Assembly: GCA_030704615.1 (NCBI GenBank)
Contig: CM060731.1
Span: 1,302,001 to 1,366,000, forward strand
Length of the DNA stretch: 64,000 nucleotides
Source of the DNA: Takakia lepidozioides
Taxonomy: Eukaryota > Streptophyta > Takakiopsida > Takakiales > Takakiaceae
Direction: 5' to 3'
The notes under the pieces are model-generated. The model searched no databases. It was not told the DNA's origin and was given only the letters and a program-made list of their open reading frames with translations. Shown here piece after piece: positions 25,028-36,000 of this stretch. A program made the translations under genes and the position numbers. The stretch's first letter is position 1, and each line of letters begins with the position of its first letter.

Positions 25028-26444
25028 CAGTCGGACCTCGCTAAGTGTTTGGGGTTGGGAGTAGGAAAATACATAACAGAAATAGAGTATTAACAGTTTA
25101 AGAGTTAGGAAGTTTCCCCCGACAATCTTTAACACTTACAAAATTAACACATGAAATATCAGGTCATTAAAATTAACACTTAAAAAAATAAATTGATCGA
25201 TCAGCTAGCGTTGCGGTGAGTGAGTCAACGCACACCTGACTAAGATGGCCTGACATCAATCTATGCATGCTGGAAGAATGAATCTAACCTGGTTTGATGA
25301 GATTCTCCTACTCGCCAATTTTCCAGTTTCTTTTCAAATGCACGGACAGTACTTTTGATAAATGGCATGACTTCATTGGGCGTTTGCTCCAGGAATTGCT
25401 TCAAAACCTCAAATGCACTAAGAGCATCTTTGAAACTCACAGTTTCTACTACATGATCACCAATAGAGTCATTGTTATGATGAACCTTCATAACCAACAA
25501 ATCTTTTTGTTTTAATAACCTCGAGATAGTCATCTCAGAAGCTGACGTATGAAACGTTGAATTTGCCCAAGCTATCAATGCATGGTTAGTGATTATCTAA
25601 CCGCTTGACAATAATGTCTCATGATATTCGAGAATTTCTCGTTTCTGTACCAGCGTGAATTCAGATGGCTTCCCCATAGTATATTGCTCAAACATAAACT
25701 TAAATGATACTAAACAACTACTTCCTAAAAATCTAGATTCAGGATCGGTCACCTCACAACTAGACTAGAGCCAAAACTCAATATGATGAGACTATCATAA
25801 CTAGATCATTGCTACAGATTGATTGTAATCTTGCAGGAATAGAAACGAGCAAGCAAACTTTGAATTTCAAGTAGCATTTACAATGTGACCTCTTTTTTCT
25901 GATAGCAAAATCTAATCCAAGAGAAGACCGAAGATGAAGTTTACATGTGCATTTGGGATGTGCATTTGATAACCACCTCCAAGCAGTACAATTGATACAC
26001 GTACAGTTCTCACATGTGTGTGCTTTAACCTCAAATAGATTTAAGGTTTTATGCATGGTGTGGAGACTCCTCACTGATCGCAGTTCACGTCGTTGGTTTT
26101 GAGTAAAAGTTGCGTTTGTGGAAGTGGTCATTAGGAACTAATGAAGGTATGGTCAGGATTGGTTGGTGATTTTAGTAAACAAATTGTAATCACATCCAAA
26201 GGATTTGTTTTAGATCAGCTGATATAGATTATTGTTGGCTACTTTCATGAAAGCTTTATCATGATCCTAATCCATTATCCTCATCCTTAACACTAACATG
26301 GGTCATTTTTATGAAGAAGGGAGTAAAACTTTTCTAGCACTGAAACACTTAACACTTCCTAGTGTATTTTCTGAGGGAATAGAAGTTTCCATAACACTTA
26401 TGGGTTTAACACTTATAGAGGTAACACTTAGCCAGGTCCGACTG
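25028..26444. mobile_element. Internally deleted pogo/Tigger DNA transposon (1417 bp)
   Basis: The inverted ends CAGTCGGACCTCGCTAAGTG (25028) and the complement of CAGTCGGACCTGGCTAAGTG (ending 26444) are flanked by TA on both sides (25026-25027 and 26445-26446), the Tc1/mariner/pogo target site. Further (A)ACACTTA repeats lie inside both ends. The only transposase remnant is the N- and C-terminal pieces at 25677-25261; the DDE core is absent, so the copy is non-autonomous. Confidence 0.88.
25261..25677 (-). pseudogene. Pogo/Tigger transposase remnant: CENP-B-type HTH fused to C-terminal tail
   Basis: From an ATG at 25677 the minus strand reads MGKPSEFTLVQKREILEYHE, a CENP-B N-terminal (psq-like) HTH start. 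A TAG stop follows at 25599-25597, then the same frame resumes with ALIAWANSTFHTSASEMTI and SRLLKQKD, the end of that HTH (SESTISRILK type). The next residues are not the DDE catalytic domain but a C-terminal tail (DALSAFEVLKQFLEQTPNE ... LDSFF). The middle, with all three catalytic acidic residues, was deleted. The element could bind DNA only if the TAG were absent. Confidence 0.75.
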
Positions 26445-26446
26445 TA

Positions 26447-27159
26447 CTTTCATGCAATTAAATCCGTAGTCCCTGCTAAAGGCAGGGCCAATAAAAGGGT
26501 TGTGTGTTCCAACTTACAACCCTAGAGCATGTCAATGTAGTTTATATCTTAACTTTTACTACAAGGTTGTGCATATTATCAAACAAACCACTAAATTAAT
26601 CATAGGCTTGGAAGTCACTTTCGCTGGCTTAATCCTCTCAAAGTTTCTAGGGTTTGTGCTCCATAGGGTTTATTTTCTTCTCGTCTTCTAGAGATCCATC
26701 TCATGATCAATATTATAGCATCTCAACTTCTTTATGTTCTATTGCACGTGCATATCTCTTGCTTTTGTCCGAGTCATGATGGACGTTAATGTCGTCGTCG
26801 TCAAACTTTGAGCCTTAAACTAAATATGAAGGATCTTTTTTGGTGAAGAGTTTTGCCGCCATGGTATAACTCAATATTCTCAAAATTGTAAAATTTTTAC
26901 TCCATTAGGATTGTGACCAAAATGAGGGATTTCGGTCCTAGAAAATAAACTTCGTTATCAGACTTTATTTAAAAAATAATATGAATAATACATGCGTCAA
27001 ATGGTGATGATGATGTGGATGCTCTACACTAAAACTAGTGTCCGACTTTCAACTGTCACTAAAAATTAATAGTGAGTCTGGGGTAAACCATAACAGGGGG
27101 TGGTGAAGAATTGATAAAATGCTACAAGAACAGCCGACAAGTCACAAACACTATTTTAA
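26447..27159. other. Spacer; probably holds the left end of the outer element
   Basis: No gene recognised. The outer element's transposase ends at about 27160, so its left terminus should be close by, but I could not find a convincing TIR pair. Confidence 0.3.
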
Positions 27160-28069
27160 TTATCCTTTCTCAATATCCTTGAATGGATTCAAGGATATTC
27201 TTGGTCGCTCACACCTCAGACCACAGTAAAGTTCCAGGATTTCATCCTCTTCTTCCACATCTAGCACTATATGTGGATGGATTCCATCTCCGTGATGATT
27301 CTTGGACCAATTTGTTTTCGGCCAGAATCCCTCAAGAAGCTGAATACGCTCGGGAGCTTCTGGAATTGGTTTATCCAGCTCGGCGAGAATGTTTCCCCAG
27401 TACTGGTCGTATTGTTCCATTCGACCTCTGTAATGATCGTCAAACATCATTCATTTCGTCCAAAAATCCCTGTATTTTTTTATTCCATTCTTAATGAATG
27501 ACTGTTTTTCAGAGGAGTCGTCCCCGACTCCCCAGATAGGTCTCATTGGAACGGCGTCTGGGTCTCTTTCAGGGAGCTTGGGAGTCCCGTCCGGATTGGA
27601 CTTCCACATCTTCACGCTATTGTTTGTTGGAAGCCAATCTGAATCAGTAGCGGACTTCTTGTACTTCATGACGGGCCAGCCCTCAGCATCCTTAAAAAAG
27701 CGGAAGACGTGCATCTCCGAAATCCCGACCAATGCCTCATTTCCATCCAGAATACAGCCCTTGACCAAATTCTTGAAGTCGGGAACCTCCTGAATAATCT
27801 GTGGAATGAACTGCAGATCTTGCGAGGTCATAAAAGACACATCAAATCCGAAAGAATGTAGGTGCTTCGTTCCTTCAGCTTCTTCGATAGATAGCTGAAG
27901 AACCCGTCGATGTCCTCATGGGTGTGTCCGACCATTAGGAACCCTAGCTGGATTTCTTCAAAAACATCTTTGGCGGTCAGGAGGGATAGAAAAGCAAGCA
28001 TCCATCTGTTCTTATTGTCCTTCGCGGAGTTGTCCATTTGCAAGTACAGTCTTCTCGCAACGACGCAAT
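27160..28069 (-). pseudogene. C-terminal half of the outer (DUF7869-like) transposase
   Basis: Minus-strand frames 28069-27828, 27840-27451 and 27450-27160 form the C-terminal half of a transposase-like protein. It opens with ARRLYLQMDNSAKDNKNRW, then EIQLGFLMVGHTHEDIDGFF, the D-N...NKNR and GHTHxDxD signatures of the DUF7869 family (an RNase-H-like fold in eukaryotic transposon proteins). It continues with a W/P-rich conserved tail (FRFFKDAEGWPVM, then FWPKTNWSKNHHGDG) and ends NPFKDIEKG. Small frame changes occur between pieces, near 27830 and 27450. The N-terminal half lies 11.3 kb away at 39355-41454 on the same strand; the inserted MULE separates them. Confidence 0.7.
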
Positions 28070-28260
28070 GGCGTGAGCGTTGCACGTGAGCGCGCGAGCG
28101 CGCGAGCGTACGCTCACGCAGGAGTGACGTGGCGTGAGCGTACGCTCACGCCAGCTGACGTGGCGTGAGCCTGCACACATGCTGACGTGGCGTGAGCGTC
28201 ATGTCAGCATGCTGATGTGGCGGTAAATGATGACGTGGCACTGTCCGTCAACTGCCACGT
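28070..28260. repeat. MULE left terminal and subterminal repeat block
   Basis: GC-rich block with nested short palindromes: GCGTGAGCGTACGCTCACGC occurs around 28132-28151, a variant precedes it, and the unit TGACGTGGCGTGAGC recurs at about 28124, 28157 and 28182, followed by degenerate GATGTGGC/GACGTGGC copies up to 28260. The same motif set occurs at the right end (39285-39345). Such subterminal arrays are typical transposase-binding regions. Confidence 0.7.
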
Positions 28261-28715
28261 CAGCATTAACATGCGCCGCCTATAACCGTGGATGGTCCTA
28301 TGACCGTGGAATTAATGCAGGGAATCTTGCCTAAATAGAATCAAGACGAGCGTTGAGGCCTACAATTGCAGCATCCAACATTGTGCAATTACAAATGTTT
28401 GTTTCACTTTTACAATTACGAAGACGACAAAATATCCTCACAAAGTGTGCGCCATAAAGGCTGCCACGAGAAGACTTCCTCCCTCCTCAAATAACAATGA
28501 GAGTTATGATCATCTTCAAAAGATGATTGTAGTGCATAGCGACAGCAAGACATGTAGACTTCGAACGGTGCAATGACAAATGTGCACTACCTAAAAGTTG
28601 TCACTCAGACCTCACTCCGTATAGTTGGAGGCCATATCATTGCACAGCCGACGAATTGATGTGAATTACACATTTCAAATCATGGTCATCCACATACCAC
28701 ATTACATAGTTCATG

Positions 28716-31700
28716 CTACCCATGTGTTGTATCCCGCTGCAAAAGAGTATCGACCTCGTTGAAACTCATAGTGGCCTGGTGAATGAAGTTGTCACGTTTG
28801 GGATCGCAAACCATCCTCCTCAAAAATATGAAATACAAATGTTTGCAGGGTATGAATTTACCTCTCTTGCCCAAACTGGTTGATAGCATATTCACAAAAT
28901 CAGGACATGTGCAATTGGGGAAATTGGAAACCGTGATGTCGTAGGTCCTGTCATGAACAGCAGATGTGGAAGTGATGATTGTGAATACCCGACCATATCC
29001 TGGATCGGGTACTTCCGTGGTGCTTCCAACACGAGCTTGGAGCATTCTTGCGGACTCCACTTTGCCAAAGTGTTCAGCGGTTGGAGGGAAACGCCGAACG
29101 AGCTTTCCATCTCGTTTGGTTGGCCACAAGTCAGGATTTGCCGGGGGGACCCGGGAGGACGCAGGAGTAGTAGCACATGCATGGAGTTGGGGTTGTCTCG
29201 CAAGGGAAAAACCTGCCTCCTCCAGCATTTCAATCTCCTGAAAGCTGAGATGTGTTCCCACCTTCACGGGCCAAACGGTTGGAGGAGATGGCTTCATCAC
29301 TACGGAAGGACGCACAGTTCCATGCACACATCTGGCACAATCATCTGCGCAGAACCAGAACTTGTGGTTCTTGGCTTCTGGTTGACCGTATGGACGCATC
29401 AAGCCCGTGAAAGTCGGAGCAGGAGTTCGGGCACCACCTCTGGATATAGATGAAGTGCACTTCTCGAAATTAGTTGCCCTGATCGCTGTACATTTCACAC
29501 GAGACCCGACACTTGTGCGTTCTATGTGCCAAACGTGGTCGGGGCATGCGGACTCAAGCACATCAAGGGGTTGTTTCTCTCCTGCACCATTTCAGTGGCA
29601 CGGTTTGATGCTGGAGCTTGCCGTCGTGTTGGAGGTTCCTCCACAATGGAGGTTCCGGACACGGAGCTGTCATGCAGGGGAACACGAGGCTTCGAGAAGT
29701 TATCACGGTCTGCCCTGTGGGAATCTGAATCCGAACCAGGTGGAGTGTTCAATTTCCTCTTACAGGAGCCGAATCTCTCCTCCCCTTCAAGATGTGGAAC
29801 TCTAGAAACAAGTGGCGTTCCCTGGGCATACATGCTCACCGCCCGTGCTATCTTGATTGGATCCCCAGATCTGTTTGCAGCACGCAACATCAACTCCGAT
29901 TTGTCCGGACCCTTGCCACCAACCCCACCTCGTAAGAAATCACGGTATCGGGTTTGTTGTTGCAAGGCACGTATCAAATCATCTGTTGTTGCCACATACA
30001 AATCCCGACCTCTTTTCCCAGACTGCTGCAACCATGCATTGTGCACAGTTTCTGCCAAATTGCAAGATGGCATGTCTGCCATTTCCTCAATGGACATGTT
30101 CTGCAAAGAGGATAACCACACTTCAGAATAGTGCACAGGAAACAACATAAAGAAAGCAACAAAAATATGGAAAGCAAATGTATGAATAAAGCATGAAATA
30201 GAAGCCTCGTACCATTGTCATGGCTGCTCCCCACTGTCTATACCGGAAGTGCCAAAACGCCAGCCAATCTTCCAATGCTCTCATACTCTCAAGTGATGCA
30301 GCTCCAGAAGAGAACCACCAGGCACGAATTGTCTGGAACAAAGTGTCCGCCTCCTTCATTGTTCTAGCATCTTTGTACTCTTTGCACAATTTACGGTGCT
30401 GAGTCTGCATCTCTGGTTTGATGTCCGACTTTGTATGTTTTTCCAGAGATTGTGTCCAATGGAATAGACATGTACGCTCTCTTCCTGGCATAGGCACTTT
30501 TGGGTCGCCCGATCCGAAGACAATACGAATAGCATTGAAATTTGCTTGAGCACTATCCGCCATGAAACCTGCGAAATTTGGAGATGGCAGCCCATGACAC
30601 GTATCAGGGAATTTCACATGAGCTTCTGGGATTCCGTATCCTCGGATTGCATGTCACAAACTGCAATTGTCATAACTCGTTGGTACACTGGATCGTAGAC
30701 ATGACAAGCCATTGTCGTCCAATCCTTCACTCGTTTCAATCAAACATAAGAAAACAGTTCTGCAAGTCCCCAGTCTTCTGCATCCGCTTCACGAGGCTAA
30801 CCCCACTGCCCTCCCCAACAGTCGACATTTTGAAAAGAAAAACTTTGATGGCACCTTGACCTGGGAATACATTGTCCTGGATGTAATCGTACTTGCTCAG
30901 TCGTTTCAATTCCAAAATATTGTCTATGTAGCCTCTGATCCCAGAGCCCATTCTCAATGCATTGATCTGATGCCGAATGTTAGGTGAACTTAAAGTGGAG
31001 AAATGATCCATGACCAGGTCCAATGCTGCACCGTCAAGTTTAGTCCCCACAGAATCTCCTTCACTCAAAATATGGCTTTCCAAGAAGGACTTGCTTGCGC
31101 CAAGAGCAATTGCAGATGTTGTTGCGGATGGGTTTCTCCCGAACTCCTGTTTGATCAACCTCGATACTGTCTCAACACTCTCCCTGTAATCCCCCTTCGA
31201 GACAGGATGGTTATGGAATCCAAAATGCACACAAGCTCTCGTCATTGTATTCAAACGGTGGACAACATAGTACATTCTTGCTCCGCAGAGCGCCAAGCAG
31301 GATGGCACAAGTTTGCAGAATTTGCAGACGAAAGTGTTTGCCGGTGGAGGGGCAGTCCCAGGCTGAAATGGATTCTCTGCCAGACCCTCCCATTCGCTTT
31401 GATTATGAACTCCAGACTGAAGAAAGTGTCTGCAATTCAAATTATCACACCTAAGGTGTCCATTGCAAACTGTCCTCCTGAAAACAAGCTTGTCATCATT
31501 CTGAATATTGGATGTTTTTGTTCTGCACCACGGGTGCCCGTCGTGTTTCTTGTCCATTCCATGCATCATGATTGTTACACCTCCAACTCGCGGAGGAGGA
31601 GGCAGCTCGAATAGGATATCGCCATCAAAAGTCTCCGGCAAGAACTTCACAGGCACCTGCTTCAAAGATTCCCAATCAATTCCCCGCAACTCGCTTTTGA

Positions 31701-32210
31701 ATCCAGCCATTCCTCCCATCGCCCGCAATTTTGGAATGACACTACAAATCTCTTCTTCATCAGCTTCTGCAACCACAGTAGGAAGGACTGGATTTGGAAT
31801 TTCACTTATGTCATCATCGGAAGAATCCGAAAGCTCAACGATTGGAGTGGAGGACGTCTGTTCTTTTTCACCACCACCTCCCTCTTGTCTTCAACGACCG
31901 AAGCAGCAGTCCCGGGCGTCACATATGACCCAAGGGACTTTCGCCGAGGCTCTCCAAGTACTCTGTATCGACCAGGACGCACTCTCCACTGGCTGATATG
32001 AGCCGTCTCATCACGGTTTTGGAAAGAATATTTCACCAACTTCCCTTTCAGATCGTAAACCTCTTTCTCCAAAAAGATGGAGCCATTCTGCAGCTGAAAA
32101 CGGGTAGCCAAGACATGTTCCAGAACAATTGCAAATCCATTGTCAAGGACTTCCTGGGAGAACGGCACTGGTTTGTCGTCTGAGAAGAACTCCGCTTCAG
32201 AGGAAGCCAT
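28716..32210 (-). pseudogene. MULE transposase (MURA-like), frameshifted
   Basis: From ATG 32210 leftward: an N-terminal segment (32210-31880), then 31870-30738 with a FLYWCH/GCM1-like zinc finger (CKFC ... CGARMYYVV ... CVHFGFHNHPV) and a stretch ending in CFLMFD, a likely first catalytic Asp. Next come DWTTMACHVYDPVYQRVM, then NFAGFMADSAQANFNAI (likely second Asp) and CLFHWTQSLEKH (C-x2-H of MULEs). An intron at 30212-30101 leads to a basic linker. A C-terminal SWIM finger (NCTCPDFV ... CKHLYFIF) lies at about 28920-28820. At least four single-base frame changes (near 31880, 30737, 30614 and 29575) break it, including TGG to TGA-type loss after SQKLM at about 30614. The copy is probably not autonomous. 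Confidence 0.8.
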
Positions 32211-33065
32211 CTTCCTTCCTCGAGTATGTTTGTACCTTGCTATCGCAGATCTAGTGTAAATCGGTTTACTGCTGTCTCCAGAACACAGTTGAAGAATGAG
32301 CAGAGCATATGGCGGAGGAAGCTCAGATAACGACTGTGCATATTCTGTTATTCATTCCAGATATGCAGCCGTCCATTTTAATTACTTTTCTTGTGGGCCC
32401 AGTGGTCAGAGAATCCATAGGGGCAGTGTCGGCAACTGTTAAACCGTTAATCAGAACCTCATCAATAAACCCAATAACAAAGCCGACTTCCTGGAAGCAT
32501 GCCACAGGATCCGAGAATGGGATTGCAGATTAAGTAAATGTATCTATATACTACTACCAATGATCATGCGCACCTGGAAAGTTCCAAATGTGCAACGAAT
32601 GTGGGGTTTGGATAACAAGGATGACCGTGTATGATATTCCAAAATTTGTCATCAAACTCTCGTTCATTTATATTTATTTGTTTAAGACTGCGCATCAATT
32701 TCTGGGATTCGCTGTTCTTTTTAAATATTGAACCAGTTATAATTTAGAACACGCCGTTTTGTTTTGGGCGGCACACGTCAGACATCCATAACTGAATACG
32801 AACAGCTGTACACCAATTGCTGGCATGTGCACTAATATCGAAACGACTATGTGTAACGGTCACGCGGGAGGGAATCCGATGCTTCTAGAGACACGCAAGA
32901 ACACAGGTTATCCCGCAAGAAATCGGGAGTCACTGCGTTTTTCTACTTTTCGCGCTTAGAGGGAGAGTGGTAGTCAAGCTGGAGAGGGTTCCTTCTAGAA
33001 TACGAAAGAGAAGAAAGTCTCTTTATTTTACTTCCCTTAGAGAGAGACGCAGAGCAAGAGAGAAA
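32211..33065. promoter_or_regulatory. Divergent promoter region of the MULE
   Basis: Lies between the start of the leftward transposase gene and the start of the rightward ParB/methyltransferase-like gene, so it should hold both promoters. AT-rich centre (32530-32760); no individual box could be assigned. Confidence 0.45.
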
Positions 33066-36000
33066 ATGACGAGGCGTCGTTTGTTGGAGAACACAGGGCC
33101 AAGGCAGCAGGTGAACGCGGAGACTGATTCACAAGAGCAGACGGAGACTGAGGCAGCGGCTGCGACACAGCCGGCGATAAGAGTGCGCCAGCCTGTGGAG
33201 GCAGAGATGAATCGCAGGGACACTGAAGAAGGTGGAAGCACGCGGAACGCCGAACCTGAAGAAGGTCAAGAAACCCTTGCGCAGACAGAAACTCCAGCAG
33301 ATGTGAGAGGGAAGAGGAAAGCTGCAGAAGGGGATCAAAGTTCAAAACCTAAGAAGGTGCCAGTAAGTTTTATCATATAGTCTATGTGATTGCCTTTCAA
33401 GGAGTCCTTCCTCTTCCATTCTTTAGCAGGAACTACTGAATCGCGAGCGTCGTTAACGCCATTCGATTCTGCTCATGAGATTTATGTACCTATGTGTTTG
33501 AAGAGAGAGTCTGCACTTACTATTCTCCCTAAACTATACTGAATGTCGTTGCCGCCAATCAGTTGCACATATATGTCATTTCACAACACCGATCCGGCAG
33601 GTTGTTATCTTTTGTGATTGTCGTTAACGCCGTTCGCTATCGCTCTCACTTTTGTTTTGAATACGGCAGTCTCGGCTTTGCATCTGTAGATTGTGCTGAA
33701 TTCTTTCACACCATTCATGGTGAGTTTCCTTGATACAGAGTGATTGTCGTTACCGCCATTCACTATTTGCAAATGACTTAGTCAGAACTGAATGGCATCG
33801 TGCAGAAAACTGTGAGGTCGAAGCCTACAGGATCAGAGGGGAAAGGATCTGGAGATGGGGACGAGTCCGCAAAAAGCTCAGAGAATACAGATGAAGCAGA
33901 TGAATCCGAAGTGCACTACCTTGACAAGGTGAAAGAACTCATGTCATTCCAGAAGGTAAACTCTCAGGAGGTTATAAGGGACATGCTCGTATCTGGAGGG
34001 CGTCTGGACATACCTCTGTGCCGGATGATATCAATGCCTGTTGTGCGTCCACCTCTTTCCCATGACATAACAAAATTGGAGAGTGATTTTGTGCATGGAT
34101 ATAGACTTGGTGCACAAGTTTTTTATGTGTCCCTGACGGATATAAATGGGAAAAGCACATTAGTTTCTCCAGAGATCAGTGATAACTGGGATGAGTGCTG
34201 GAAAGATGCCAATGAGGAGTTCGAGCTGGGCCTCATGATGGGAAAGAACACCCAGCAATTTTGCAACCACATGTTCTACGTCTGGGACGGCAACCACCGA
34301 TTGCTGGCATGGATGGGATACATTCAGAAACACCATTCGAAAGACAAAGACAAGCATGTTGCTGTGGAGGCAATGGTTTTGGATCCAGGAAACGACATCG
34401 CTAGGCTTCTTACAGCTATGCACGACGTGAACAAGTAAGTCATCCAGGAGATTTGATTCCCTCTGTAGTGTCTTGTTGATCCTCAAAAAACAGTGTTAAG
34501 GAATGCAATGTTTTCAATGTTTTTGCAGATCGACAGAGAAATCGCATGTGACAACAAGCTTGGTTCACACACTATTCCGAATTCAAAGGATTGGTCTGAT
34601 GAAGCTGGATGATTTTCGGACAGTACTACCACCCAATATCATCAAGAAATGCGAAACAGGAAGAGCTGCAGGCACTTGGTATTCTTTGACACGAGAGGCG
34701 TTTCTGGAGTACATGTATGCGGTAAGCCCGAGTCTGTAATCTGTTTACTTTTCGAATACATGTTTAGAGTCCCTTCGGAGCTAATCACTACTTGAATGAA
34801 TGCAGCAAGAACTGGCAGAGGCAGCTGAGAAGGGAAAATCCGAATATTACCGCACTACACCAGAGGAACTAAGGACATCAAAGGGTGTGGAAGCTGCAAT
34901 AAAGAAGGAGTTTGAGATGCGAAGAACCAAATTGATGTCAGCCTTCGGAAAGCAGCTTAGAATAGTAGATCCTGGACTTGGTCCTGAGTTCCTTCAGCAG
35001 ATCAAAACACACTATGACAAGCATGTGCATCCGGAGATGCAGCAGGAGAAATTGCACCGGCTGGCCATATCGATGGTCGACCCACAAACAAAAATAAGGT
35101 GGCTGGAGATATGGAACTCAGATCAAACAGTAAAGGACTTGAATCAGTTCCCAAAGAGCACCATACAGCCTGGCACAAAGGTGGAAGGAATCAGTGATTT
35201 GGTGTTTGATAACTGGCTCCACAAGGCTACATTTTGGAGTCAGGTGTGTATTCGAACATGCTGTTTCTTCTCTTCAAGTATGTGATGTGTTTCTTTTTTG
35301 CAATTCTGACAAATATACTATTTGCAGCTCGAAAAGCGCGCCGTCATTGTGCTGGATCAGACTTTGAAGGACCTGAACATTGCGATTGTTTCCCCTCCCC
35401 AAATGTCATTGGAGGCATACATAAGGAAGTGGAGAGGTCTCACCTGGAGATACTGTTTTTTCCGGGAGTTCTCCAAAGATGGTAACATTTTACGGTCCAA
35501 CGACTTTGACAGTCAGGTTGGAGGAGAGTGGGCCATGATGCGAGTTGTGTACAGGTGAAATGTCATACTTGAAACTCTACTGTTTTTTTGGGAAAAATTG
35601 TGGCTTCATATGGATTGCAATCTTAGATCCAGATTGAATGTCGTTGACGACATTCACTTCTTTGTCTGAGTCATTCTTAAGCGAGTATATGAATTCACCT
35701 GGTTAGGATCTAAGGGTGCAATTATATTGTCCCTGATTAGAATTGATAATGTCCTTGAATGGCGTTGACGACATTCACATACGGAGTTGTTGTGTGGTCC
35801 TCAAGGTTATTTAAATTTTTGTAATGTCCATAGAGGTTACAATGAGGGTTGATCACTTCATTTTGCTGAATGTCAATGCAGACATTCAGTTGTTCTGCAT
35901 TGTTTTTTCCTCTTGCGATGAATATGGAGGCTTGATAAGCTCTGTTTTAAGAAATCCAAAGTGAATGTCGTTGACGACATTCACAGCTGTGTCTGTATTA

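Noticed and set aside
27172-27199. 28-bp palindrome (arms AATATCCTTGAAT / ATTCAAGGATATT)
   Set aside because: It falls on the conserved C-terminal codons (NPFKDIEKG) of the outer transposase and is a single copy; probably chance.
29630-29665. GGAGGTTCC repeats resembling set B half-sites
   Set aside because: Short, not palindromic with the set B spacing, and inside transposase coding sequence.
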